Source: Flavobacteriales bacterium
GTDB taxonomy: Bacteria; Bacteroidota; Bacteroidia; Flavobacteriales; BACL11
Length of the DNA stretch: 10,940 nt
Direction of reading: 5' to 3'
Assembly (NCBI GenBank): GCA_018675825.1
Contig: JABGXK010000032.1
Span: 1-10,940, forward strand
The notes under the pieces were generated by a model, which saw only the letters and a program-made list of their open reading frames with translations, ran no database searches and was not told the DNA's origin. Both the position numbers and the translations under genes were made by a program. This document shows positions 1 through 8,200 of the stretch, piece after piece. The first letter of the stretch is position 1, and each line of letters begins with the position of its first letter.

Positions 1-935
1 ATTATTTGTTTAACAGCATCTCTTCCTTGACCAAGCTTAGTATCATTATAACTAAACCAAGAACCACTTTTATTAACTACATCTAGATCAACAGCTTTAT
101 CTAAAACCTCACCTGATCTAGAAATACCTTTACCAAACATAATATCAAATTCCACCTTCTTAAATGGAGGAGCAACTTTATTTTTCACAACTTTTACTCG
201 TGTTCTATTACCTATAATATCTTCTCCATTCTTGATTGCACCAATTCTTCTAATATCTAAACGGATAGAAGAATAAAATTTCAATGCATTCCCACCAGTA
301 GTTGTCTCTGGGTTACCAAACATTACACCAATTTTCATTCTAATTTGATTAATAAACATACAAGTACAACCAGTTTTACTAATTGTAGCTGTTAGTTTTC
401 TCAAGGCCTGTGACATTAGACGAGCATGTAAACCCATCTTTGAATCACCCATTTCTCCCTCAATTTCAGATTTTGGAGTTAATGCAGCAACAGAATCAAT
501 CACAACTAAATCTACAGCACCAGAACTTATCAAATGATCAGCAATTTCTAGGGCCTGCTCACCATTATCTGGCTGAGATATTAAAAGATTATCTGTATCT
601 ACTCCTAAAACAGCAGCATAAGCAGCATCAAATGCATGTTCAGCATCAATAAATGCTGCTATACCACCCTGTTTTTGAACTTCTGCAATTGCATGAATAG
701 TTAAAGTAGTTTTACCAGATGATTCTGGCCCATAAATCTCTATAACCCTTCCTCTAGGGTAGCCACCTACACCTAAGGCTAAATCTAGGCCCATAGATCC
801 TGATGGAATTACTTCGATATCTTCAACCACCTTATCACCTAATTTCATTACTACACCTTTGCCATAAGATTTTTCTAATTTTCCTAAAGTAAGTTCTAAA
901 ACTTTAAGTTTCGCGGCTTTATCTTTTTCACTCAT
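1..935 (-). CDS. recA: RecA recombinase, C-terminus cut by window edge
   Basis: RecA binds single-stranded DNA as an ATP-dependent filament and drives homologous pairing and strand exchange in the cytoplasm; in many bacteria it also triggers LexA cleavage. The frame is open from the ATG at 933-935 to base 1, giving 311 codons, so roughly 25-35 C-terminal residues lie outside if the length is typical. Visible landmarks are the Walker A motif GPESSGKTT (about residues 69-77), the catalytic-glutamate region FIDAEHA (Glu at about 99), the L1 segment EIEGEMGDSKMG, and the L2 region NQIRMKIGVMFGNPETTTGG. All expected core residues are present. The start fits family length; there is no Shine-Dalgarno sequence, as is usual in Bacteroidota. 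The gene looks less AT-rich than its neighbours, as expected for a conserved, well-expressed gene. The upstream gene on the same strand is the small ORF at 1075-1248, 139 bp away, so recA probably has its own promoter. Confidence 0.98.
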   Translation of the reverse strand, partial: MSEKDKAAKLKVLELTLGKLEKSYGKGVVMKLGDKVVEDIEVIPSGSMGLDLALGVGGYPRGRVIEIYGPESSGKTTLTIHAIAEVQKQGGIAAFIDAEHAFDAAYAAVLGVDTDNLLISQPDNGEQALEIADHLISSGAVDLVVIDSVAALTPKSEIEGEMGDSKMGLHARLMSQALRKLTATISKTGCTCMFINQIRMKIGVMFGNPETTTGGNALKFYSSIRLDIRRIGAIKNGEDIIGNRTRVKVVKNKVAPPFKKVEFDIMFGKGISRSGEVLDKAVDLDVVNKSGSWFSYNDTKLGQGRDAVKQI

Positions 936-990
936 AAAATTTTTTATACAAATTACTAAAATTAAACAATAAACCTCAAAAAATATTAGT

Positions 991-1019
991 GTTAATTATT
1001 AACAAAATCAAACGATTTT
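991..1019. repeat. Two adjacent dyad symmetries upstream of recA
   Basis: The 139-bp gap between the small ORF and recA holds a perfect 13-bp odd palindrome, GTTAAT-t-ATTAAC (991-1003). It is followed at once by a 6-bp inverted repeat AAAATC-aaac-GATTTT (1004-1019). On the minus strand these lie between a candidate -7 element (1031-1038) and the recA start. They could be an operator or leader structure for recA, or a weak terminator for the small ORF. In DNA this AT-rich, short dyads also arise by chance, so function is inference only. Confidence 0.3.
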
Positions 1020-1030
1020 CAAAATAATAA

Positions 1031-1038
1031 CAAATATA
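1031..1038 (-). promoter_or_regulatory. Candidate recA promoter -7 element
   Basis: On the minus strand this reads TATATTTG, an exact match to the Bacteroidota -7 consensus TAnnTTTG. It lies about 95 nt upstream of the recA ATG. No good TTTG/TTG -33 element is found 17-23 bp further upstream; the nearest is a weak TTAATG-like stretch. The call therefore rests on the -7 match and its position. Confidence 0.3.
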
Positions 1039-1074
1039 ATTTTGAAGAAGAAAAACATTAAAAGAGTCAACTAA

Positions 1075-1248
1075 CTAGTTTAGTGATAATAAAAATTTAT
1101 TATTTGAAACTGATTTAGTAGTTTTTGAATATGATAAAATAAATTTAATAGTTTTTAAAGAGGGAGTTAAAATAGCAAAACTCTCTACTGAAGATTTATT
1201 TTTATGAATTTTTTGTTTTTTATCACTCTTAGTAAAATTTTTACCCAT
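1075..1248 (-). CDS. Small basic hypothetical protein (57 aa)
   Basis: An ATG-started frame of 57 codons ends with TAG (1075-1077). The protein begins MGKNFTKSDKKQK, has a lysine-rich N-terminal third, then a mixed segment around TPSLKTIKFILSYSK, and ends in KFLLSLN. It has no signal peptide, convincing membrane helix or cysteine. It lies on the same strand as the sigma factor (65 bp downstream of it) and recA (139 bp upstream of it). No TAnnTTTG element is visible in the 65-bp gap, so it may be co-transcribed with the sigma gene. An in-frame stop upstream of the ATG limits the start, and no alternative start lies between them. The layout resembles small, poorly characterised Bacteroidota proteins with a central Ser-Lys hydrophobic patch and a terminal Leu-Asn, but this is only an impression and I do not recognise a family. 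It could be a chance frame in AT-rich DNA. Confidence 0.5.
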   Translation of the reverse strand: MGKNFTKSDKKQKIHKNKSSVESFAILTPSLKTIKFILSYSKTTKSVSNNKFLLSLN

Positions 1249-1280
1249 ATATATATAATTGATTAATATATAAAATAACG

Positions 1281-1307
1281 TAAAAAATAATTATATATTA
1301 TATAATT
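1281..1307 (-). terminator. Possible AT-only terminator after the sigma gene
   Basis: A perfect odd palindrome with 9-bp arms (1289-1307, all A/T) begins 7 bp beyond the sigma factor stop codon. On the minus strand it is followed within a few bases by a run of six T (1286-1281). This is the shape of an intrinsic terminator, but a stem without G or C is weak, and AT-rich DNA yields such palindromes easily. If it works, the downstream small ORF would need its own promoter. Confidence 0.3.
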
Positions 1308-1313
1308 CTAAAA

Positions 1314-1898
1314 CTATATATGTAAATCAACATGATGTTTTTTACTTAAGCCTCTTAAATTAATTAAAGCATAACGCATTCTACCTAGAGCAGTATTAAT
1401 TGACACATCTATTGTTTGAGCTATCTTTTTGAAACTTAACTCTTCAAAATATCTCATTTTTAAAACTTCCTTTTGATCAGTAGGTAAGAGTTCTATTAAT
1501 GATTTTAGATCATAATATACCTGATCCTTTATTAATTTTTCATCAATATTAATTTCATTATCTTTAATAACATCAAAAATATCAAAATCACTATTTGATC
1601 TTATCATATGCATTTTCTTCTGCTTTCTAAAATGATCAATGACTAAATTATGAGATATTCTCATTACCCAAGGTAAAAACTTACCTTCTTCATTGTATTT
1701 ACCCTTTTGTAATGAATTAACGACTTTGACATAAGTGTCTTGAAAAATATCTTCACTGATATCTTTATTTTTAATTTTGGACATAATAAAAGCAAAAACC
1801 CTGTTCTTATGTCTATGTAATAAAATTTCAAAGGAGAAGTTATCCCCATTAATATATTCTTTTACTAATTCTTGGTCTGAAAGATTACTTAATAACAT
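1314..1898 (-). CDS. ECF-type RNA polymerase sigma-70 factor
   Basis: This 194-aa cytoplasmic protein would bind core RNA polymerase and direct it to a specific promoter set. Sigma region 2 spans about residues 22-94, including the core-binding stretch ISEDIFQDTYVKV and the -10-recognition helix WVMRISHNLVIDHFRK. Sigma region 4 spans about 132-186, with LPTDQKEVLKMRYFEELSF leading into a helix-turn-helix (IAQTIDVSINTALGRMRYALINLR). An acidic linker around 102-128 joins them, and there is no extra C-terminal domain, as in group 4 factors. The sequence resembles a widely conserved Bacteroidota sigma factor found near uvrA (from memory, not searched). No anti-sigma gene is adjacent, so it may be controlled at the transcriptional level. 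It is divergent from uvrA and shares a 144-bp promoter region with it. The start at 1896-1898 gives the usual ECF N-terminus LSDQELV just after the Met. Its regulon cannot be read from the sequence. Confidence 0.93.
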   Translation of the reverse strand: MLLSNLSDQELVKEYINGDNFSFEILLHRHKNRVFAFIMSKIKNKDISEDIFQDTYVKVVNSLQKGKYNEEGKFLPWVMRISHNLVIDHFRKQKKMHMIRSNSDFDIFDVIKDNEINIDEKLIKDQVYYDLKSLIELLPTDQKEVLKMRYFEELSFKKIAQTIDVSINTALGRMRYALINLRGLSKKHHVDLHI

Positions 1899-1973
1899 AC
1901 TACTTTATTTAGTTAATAAAAATTTAAGTAGATGTCTATGCTATAAGCTTATGGTTTGTATTAAATTAAAGCT

Positions 1974-2005
1974 CAAATATAGATAAAGTTTAGAAATTAT
2001 ACAAA
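1974..2005 (-). promoter_or_regulatory. Bacteroidota-type promoter for the sigma factor gene
   Basis: On the minus strand the order is TTTG (2005-2002), a 20-nt spacer, then TATATTTG (1981-1974). This exactly matches the Bacteroidota layout of a TTTG -33 element and TAnnTTTG -7 element with about 19-21 nt between. Transcription would start near 1967 and leave a leader of about 70 nt before the sigma ATG. It overlaps the uvrA promoter candidate on the other strand. Confidence 0.6.
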
Positions 2006-2023
2006 TCATATTGTTTATTTTTG
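1989..2023 (+). promoter_or_regulatory. Candidate uvrA promoter
   Basis: TATTTTTG at 2016-2023 fits TAnnTTTG and lies 19 bp before the uvrA ATG, implying a very short leader of about 13-15 nt. The -33 position has only a near match, TTTAG at 1989-1993, with a 22-nt spacer. The element lies inside and beside the oppositely directed sigma-gene promoter. Confidence 0.42.
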
Positions 2024-2042
2024 CAAAATTCAATTTAAAAAT

Positions 2043-4820
2043 ATGAGTATAAAAAAAATAAATACACTAGATAATATTCATATAATAGGTGCAAAACAGC
2101 ATAATCTAAAAAATATTTCATTATCGTTAAAAAAAAATAAAATAACAGTAATTTCAGGTGTTTCTGGATCTGGAAAATCAACATTAGCATTTAATACACT
2201 ATTTGCTGAAGGTCAAAGAAGATATATAGAGAGTTTATCATCATATGCTAGACAATTTCTAGGAAAAATACAAAAACCCGATGTTGATGAAATAAGAGGA
2301 ATATGCCCTGCAATAGCAATTGAGCAAAAATCAATTACAAAAAATCCAAGATCAACTGTAGGTACTAGTACTGAAATATATGATTATCTAAAATTATTAT
2401 TTGCTAGAATCGGGATTACTTACTCTCCAATCTCTAATAATGAAGTAACTATTGACAGAACAAAAGATATTTATAATTATATATTAGATCAAAAAATAGG
2501 AGAAACTGCATACATTTTGTCAAAATCAAAATATTCTGATGAGAAAAATATTGATTTATTAAAAAGACTTCAGAAAAACGGATTCTCAAGAGTAATGATA
2601 AAGGATCAAATACTTAAAATTATAGATATTAACACAAAAAAGATTAGTAAAGAAATTATATACACAGTAATCGATAGGATTTATTTAGAAGAAAATATTG
2701 ATAAGAATCGAATTACTGATTCAATTGAAACTGCATTATTTGAAGGAGAAGGATATTGCACAATTAGTATCCATAATAAGAATAAAGAATTTTCAAATAA
2801 TTTTGAATTAGATGGTATTAAGTTTCTTGATCCAACACCAGCACTCTTTTCTTTTAATAATCCTTATGGAGCATGTGATAAGTGTGGAGGATATGGAAGC
2901 ATCTTAGGTATAGATAAAGAAAAAGTTATTAATGATGATAGTTTATCATTATTTGAAGGAGTCGTATTACCATGGACTGGAATAAAACTTTCTAGATGGA
3001 AAGATAAATTTATTCAAAACTCAAATAAATACAATTTTCCAATTCATAGAGCATATAAAAATCTATCAAAAGAAGAAAAAGATATTTTATGGAATGGACA
3101 AGGGAAATGTAAGGGTATAAATCAATTTTTTGATATGCTTGAAGCTAATAAGTATAAAATACAAGCTAGAGTACTTATTGCAAGGTATAGAGGGAAAACT
3201 AGCTGTGATGAATGTAATGGGTCAAGATTAAGAAAGGAAACAAATTACATTAAAATAGGTGGAAAAAATATAAGCGATATTAGTCAACTTTATATTAAAG
3301 AGGCTTTACATTTTTTCTTAAATATAAAAATAACAAAAAATGAAAAACTTATTGCCGAAAGAATTATAGAAGAAATAACTAATCGTCTAAGATACTTAAA
3401 TGATGTTGGTTTAGAGTACTTAACTTTAAACCGAAAATCTAAAACACTTTCAGGTGGTGAGTCACAAAGGATTAATTTAGCAACTTCACTAGGAAGTTCA
3501 CTAGTTGGAGCTATGTATATCTTAGATGAACCAAGCATAGGATTACATCCAAAAGACACAAAAAAACTAATAAAAATATTAAAAAACTTAAGAGATATTG
3601 GTAATACTGTTATTGTAGTTGAACATGATGAGGAAATTATAATGAATGCAGATTATATTGTTGATATAGGACCTGAAGCAGGTATTAATGGTGGAGAGGT
3701 AATTTATAATGGAAATATTCATAACTTATTTAATGAGCAGAAAAGCTTAACAACTAAATATCTAACTAAACAGTTAAAAATTGAAATACCATCAAAAAGA
3801 AAAAGATGGTCTGACTATATTGAATTATTAGGAGTGACAAAAAATAATCTTAATGATATTAATGTTAGGATCCCTTTAAACTGTTTAACATTAATAACAG
3901 GAGTAAGTGGTTCAGGAAAATCGTCACTTGTAAAAGAAGTCTTAAAACCTGCTATTAATAATAAAATAGGAAATTATGAAAAAGACGAAAATAATTACAA
4001 AGACATAAAAATAACTGTAGATAATATAAAAAAACTTGAATTTATAAATCAAAATCCTCTTGGAAAATCATCAAGATCAAATCCAATAACTTATATAAAG
4101 GCTTATGATGAAATTAGGACATTATTTGCAAACCAACCTTTATCTAAAGCAAGAAAATATAAAACAGGAATGTTTTCATTTAATGTAGATGGAGGAAGGT
4201 GTGAAGAGTGTAAGGGAGAAGGTGAAATTACAGTAGAGATGCAATTTATGGCAGATGTCCATCTTAAATGTGAATTATGTAATGGAAATAGATTTAAAAA
4301 AGAAATATTAGAAATTAAATTTTCTGAAAATAATATTGCAAATATACTCGATATGTCAGTTGATAAAGCAATTGATTTTTTTATAAAAAATGATAAAAAA
4401 ATAATAGCAAATAAAATCCAACCATTACAAGATGTAGGATTAGGCTATATTAAACTTGGACAATCATCTAATACTCTAAGTGGCGGTGAGGCTCAGCGAA
4501 CAAAAATTGCATCATTCCTAACTAAGGGAAATACACAAAATAAAATACTATTTATTTTTGATGAACCAACTACAGGCCTCCATTTTAATGATATAAAAAA
4601 ACTCCTAACTTCCTTTTATTCTTTAATTGAAAGAGGACATTCTATCATATGCATTGAACATAATTTAGATGTTATAAAATGTGCAGATTGGATAATTGAT
4701 TTAGGACCTGAAGGTGGTGATAAAGGTGGTGAGGTTATATTTAGTGGAACACCAGAAGAAATCATCAAAGATAAAAAATCGCATACTGGAAATTTCTTAA
4801 AAGATAAATTAACTACTTAA
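2043..4820 (+). CDS. uvrA: UvrABC excinuclease subunit A (UvrA)
   Basis: UvrA is the damage-sensing ATPase of nucleotide excision repair; it loads UvrB at distorted DNA. This 925-aa protein (family about 940) has two complete ABC modules. Module I has Walker A GVSGSGKST (39-47), signature LSGGESQR (469-476), Walker B and D-loop YILDEPSIGLH (about 492-502) and switch His528. Module II has Walker A GVSGSGKSS (620-628), signature LSGGEAQR (812-819) and FIFDEPTTGLH (about 837-847). The stretch at about 115-240, where the UvrB-binding domain sits, is present, unlike the shortened UvrA2 type. The C-terminal zinc module is intact (Cys720, 723, 743, 746). The N-terminal one keeps only Cys278/Cys281; its usual first CxxC pair is replaced by FELDGI. 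A further CxxC is at 388/391. The gene is divergent from the sigma factor, and its 3' end overlaps convergent ruvX by 12 bp. Confidence 0.97.
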   Translation: MSIKKINTLDNIHIIGAKQHNLKNISLSLKKNKITVISGVSGSGKSTLAFNTLFAEGQRRYIESLSSYARQFLGKIQKPDVDEIRGICPAIAIEQKSITKNPRSTVGTSTEIYDYLKLLFARIGITYSPISNNEVTIDRTKDIYNYILDQKIGETAYILSKSKYSDEKNIDLLKRLQKNGFSRVMIKDQILKIIDINTKKISKEIIYTVIDRIYLEENIDKNRITDSIETALFEGEGYCTISIHNKNKEFSNNFELDGIKFLDPTPALFSFNNPYGACDKCGGYGSILGIDKEKVINDDSLSLFEGVVLPWTGIKLSRWKDKFIQNSNKYNFPIHRAYKNLSKEEKDILWNGQGKCKGINQFFDMLEANKYKIQARVLIARYRGKTSCDECNGSRLRKETNYIKIGGKNISDISQLYIKEALHFFLNIKITKNEKLIAERIIEEITNRLRYLNDVGLEYLTLNRKSKTLSGGESQRINLATSLGSSLVGAMYILDEPSIGLHPKDTKKLIKILKNLRDIGNTVIVVEHDEEIIMNADYIVDIGPEAGINGGEVIYNGNIHNLFNEQKSLTTKYLTKQLKIEIPSKRKRWSDYIELLGVTKNNLNDINVRIPLNCLTLITGVSGSGKSSLVKEVLKPAINNKIGNYEKDENNYKDIKITVDNIKKLEFINQNPLGKSSRSNPITYIKAYDEIRTLFANQPLSKARKYKTGMFSFNVDGGRCEECKGEGEITVEMQFMADVHLKCELCNGNRFKKEILEIKFSENNIANILDMSVDKAIDFFIKNDKKIIANKIQPLQDVGLGYIKLGQSSNTLSGGEAQRTKIASFLTKGNTQNKILFIFDEPTTGLHFNDIKKLLTSFYSLIERGHSIICIEHNLDVIKCADWIIDLGPEGGDKGGEVIFSGTPEEIIKDKKSHTGNFLKDKLTT

Positions 4821-5225
4821 AATTTGTAAATAACTCTGTAAGATTATAGTAGCACTAACTTGATCAACTAAAGCTTTATCACGTCTTCTTTTTTTGTTTA
4901 CTCCTGAAGAGAGAATTGCTTTCTTTGCCATAGAAGAGGTAAATCTCTCATCAATACTATCAATAATAATATCAGGATACAATTGTTTTAATTTATTAAT
5001 AAAAACATTAATTTCATATGTACTATCTGTATTAGAGTTATCTAAATTTTTTGGAAGACCTATAACAATATGGGATATCATCTCTTTATCAATAACTTCT
5101 TCAAGAAATGAATAAATTTTATTTGTAGAAACTGTTGCCAAACCACTTGCAATAATCTTTAGAGAATCTGTAATCGCCACTCCTACCCTTTTGCTACCAT
5201 AGTCTATGGCAAGGATTTTTGACAC
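4809..5225 (-). CDS. ruvX: RuvX/YqgF-family nuclease, GTG start
   Basis: This 138-aa RNase H-fold protein belongs to the RuvX/YqgF family. The E. coli member matures the 5' end of 16S rRNA, and a mycobacterial member has been reported to resolve Holliday junctions, so the substrate here is not decided by sequence. The conserved acidic sites are all visible: Asp8 in AIDYGSKRVGVA, Glu93 in IDERFTS, and Asp121 in KALVDQVSATIILQSYL. The GLPKNLD motif follows the third strand. The length is normal for the family. The start is GTG at 5223-5225; no ATG fits the N-terminus, because the next in-frame Met is residue 49, past the first catalytic Asp. The GTG shares its first G with the TAG stop of the upstream protease gene (TAGTG), which suggests translational coupling. 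The 3' end overlaps uvrA by 12 bp on the opposite strand. Confidence 0.95.
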   Translation of the reverse strand: MSKILAIDYGSKRVGVAITDSLKIIASGLATVSTNKIYSFLEEVIDKEMISHIVIGLPKNLDNSNTDSTYEINVFINKLKQLYPDIIIDSIDERFTSSMAKKAILSSGVNKKRRRDKALVDQVSATIILQSYLQILSS

Positions 5226-8200
5226 TACTGTTTTATTATTTGATAAATAATATTTTCTGGCAAAATAGTAATCATATATGTTCCTGCTGGATATTTAACC
5301 ATATCAAACCGTTTGGAAATATTTGTACTATTAATAATATTAAGTTTTTTACCATTTATATCTGAAATTTCAATAGAATGTTTTTTCTCATCATTAATAA
5401 TAATATTAAATATTCCCTTAGTTGGATTTGGAAAAATATTAATATCTAAGTTAGTTTCTAAAATTGATGTTTGGTTAATATAAATTGGAGGAAAAACAAT
5501 GTAATCTATCCAAGCTCCATCTTGACCATCATCCCAAGATGCATCCTTTTCATACTCCCATTTAAAAGTATTAATACCAGTATTAACCGGGAACGAAACA
5601 AAACTCCAAACTGTATCAATTCCTGACCACTCTGCTAGTTTAGTTCCATTAATCTTAAATTTAAGGAAATCAAAATTTAACTCTGATGAAACATACTTAT
5701 AAAATGAAATATCACCGTTAGCAATTACTTCAACAGTGATTGATAGTTCAGATTCTTCATTATCAGGTAATGCAATAGCAGAACGAGAGCTATATACTCC
5801 TTCATATATTTCATTATCATCAACTACCCAAGGAAAAGAACCTTGAATCCATGAATAATTTGTAAAATCTCCTGTTTCATAATCTTCATCAATTGTACCA
5901 ATATTTTCTGATAAATCTGTTTGATAAGAATAAATTTGATCTGTTATATTGAAGGGGAAAATCACATTAGTTCCAACGGGAGTATTTTGATTAACCGATA
6001 TATTAAAAATTAAATTCTGTGTTTGATTTGTGTTGAGATTCAACAACGAAAAATTAGAAGAATTAATAGTTATGTAACTACTTAAAGTTGTAAGTGTACC
6101 TAATAGATTATATGCATCTGCATGACCAATATTATTAACTTCAACTATTAGCTCAAGATTTTCACCTGCATCTAGTTTGCCATTACCATTACCTAAAACA
6201 GCATCATTAACTGTATAACCAAGATGAGATAAAATAGGAGCATTAATAGTAATATCTATATTTGAAACCCAAACACTTCCAAGATTATCAGAAATAGTTA
6301 ATAAAAATGATGCAATATGTTGATCAGGCACAAAATTAGCTATCTGAAAACTAAATGGATTGTTTGAACTACTAGATTGATTAGAATTAATAAGGTTAAT
6401 ATTATCTACTGAATCTATAATTGTAATGTATTGATCATTAGTTGATAAAATTAAATTTAAATTTTGTGCATTACCCCCTCCTAAATTAAATAAATCAACA
6501 GTCATACTAACTATTTCACTGTAATCAGCTAAAGAATTATTATTACCACTTATATCAGATAATAATTGATTAGTCGAGATAACATAAGGTCCATTTGGCG
6601 ATATTGCCTGTAAAGTATTGATATAGGGTTGTTTAAATTGTTTTGTAACAATAATATCAATAGCACCAACGCTAGAAATTGGATTAAAAACTAAATTAAC
6701 AATTCCTGTAGCATTACATAGCTGAGCATCTAATAAAACCCCATTCATTGATAATGCAACATATGAATTTTCTTCAGAATTAACAGCTAAAGAAGTTGAT
6801 CCTACAGGTAAAACTGAATTATGAGAAACTGTTAAGCTAGTAGGCATACCAACATATGGCATTAAAGAGGGATCACCCATTAAATGATAAATCTCCCAAT
6901 AATATTGTTCAGCACCACCAGCTTCAGTAACAGCAAGATTACCTGCGTGAATTATCTGAGATTGCGTAATAAACCAATCATCTTCTTGTTCTCCATTTTC
7001 ATGCATCAAACAATCATAAGCACCTAAACCAGTTCCAGAATATGATGGGTTAGCGGTAATATTTGATGAACTGCCAACTGACCACCAGTAATCTTCATCC
7101 CAATATGTATTATTACTTGCCCCAATATGTCCAATAGCCCCTTTATTATCTGCTCTAAGTAAAGCCTCACCAAAGCATATAGGTTCATCAAATTTATTTG
7201 GAGTACAGCAATTACTAATCACTAATCCGTATTCATCAATATTTTGCAATCCTGGCACATCACTAGAGTTAAAACTTGGGTCAGACCAGCCAGAAGGACC
7301 ACAATGTGCAGTATAGTTAGCAAACCCTACACCTTCACTAACATTACTAATTATAGATGAAGAAGCCTGTGACATATCAGAAGTAATAGGGGAACCTGAT
7401 CCATACAAATAATTATGAATAGTTAGATTATGAGCTATATTAAAATAATTATCAGTAGCATAATTAATTTGACCATTTCCATATGTTGGAGCATATGAAG
7501 CGTCTACACCAGCAACTAAGACAACATAATCTAAAAAAGAAGGATCAGAAAATAGATATTTCTCATGTGTTAATGTCTTAGCTACTTGAATTTCCACTTC
7601 AGAAACTGTATTTGCAGAAAATCTACCAAAATACATTTCAGGATAAAAATCACCATTACCATCAAACTCACAATAGTACATATCTGAAATATGTTGAGCA
7701 CCAATAAAACTTGGGACTTGATTAACATCACCAACAATTAAAAGGTAAGTTGGAGCAGGATTATTAATTGTTGCACTATCATATAAGTTTTGAATATATG
7801 ATTTAATTGATGTAGTTGTAGTTCCAACGTTAGGATCATTAGTATATGCTTCAATTACTGTAAAACCTTTCTTTTTTTTCCAATCAACTAAAGGTTGAAG
7901 GGCAGTTTGAAAAAGTGGATCTGATACAATAACATATTTTACTGGGTATGTTGTAATAACATCTTTGGGGTTTGAAGGTAAATAATTAATACATTTCTTA
8001 TATAAATGTTCAAAATCTGAAGAATAATATCTTTGTTTTGATAGATTATCACCTATGATATCTATATCAGAAAATGAAACTTCAATTTCTAGATTAGTGA
8101 TGATTTTTAACTCATTAGTTATAGGGTTATATGAAATTGGCGAGATAGAGATACGTGCTAATTGAATGTCTCGCATCAAACCTAATAATTCTATATTAAC

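Noticed and set aside
410..652. Plus-strand open frame of 80 codons opposite recA
   Set aside because: It lies fully antisense to a well-conserved RecA core; its Gln/His-rich, low-complexity product is a mirror of the RecA codons.
1664..1849. Second minus-strand frame inside the sigma factor gene
   Set aside because: It overlaps the sigma region 2 coding sequence in another frame and shows no family features.
1777..1986. Plus-strand frame of 69 codons reaching into the divergent promoter region
   Set aside because: Most of it is antisense to the sigma factor N-terminus, and the rest covers the sigma promoter. The product looks random.
3290..3559. Minus-strand frame of 89 codons within uvrA
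   Set aside because: It is antisense to the UvrA signature and Walker B region, whose codon constraint keeps the opposite strand open.
4894..5115. Plus-strand frame of 73 codons opposite ruvX
   Set aside because: It is antisense to conserved RuvX codons and has no recognisable features.
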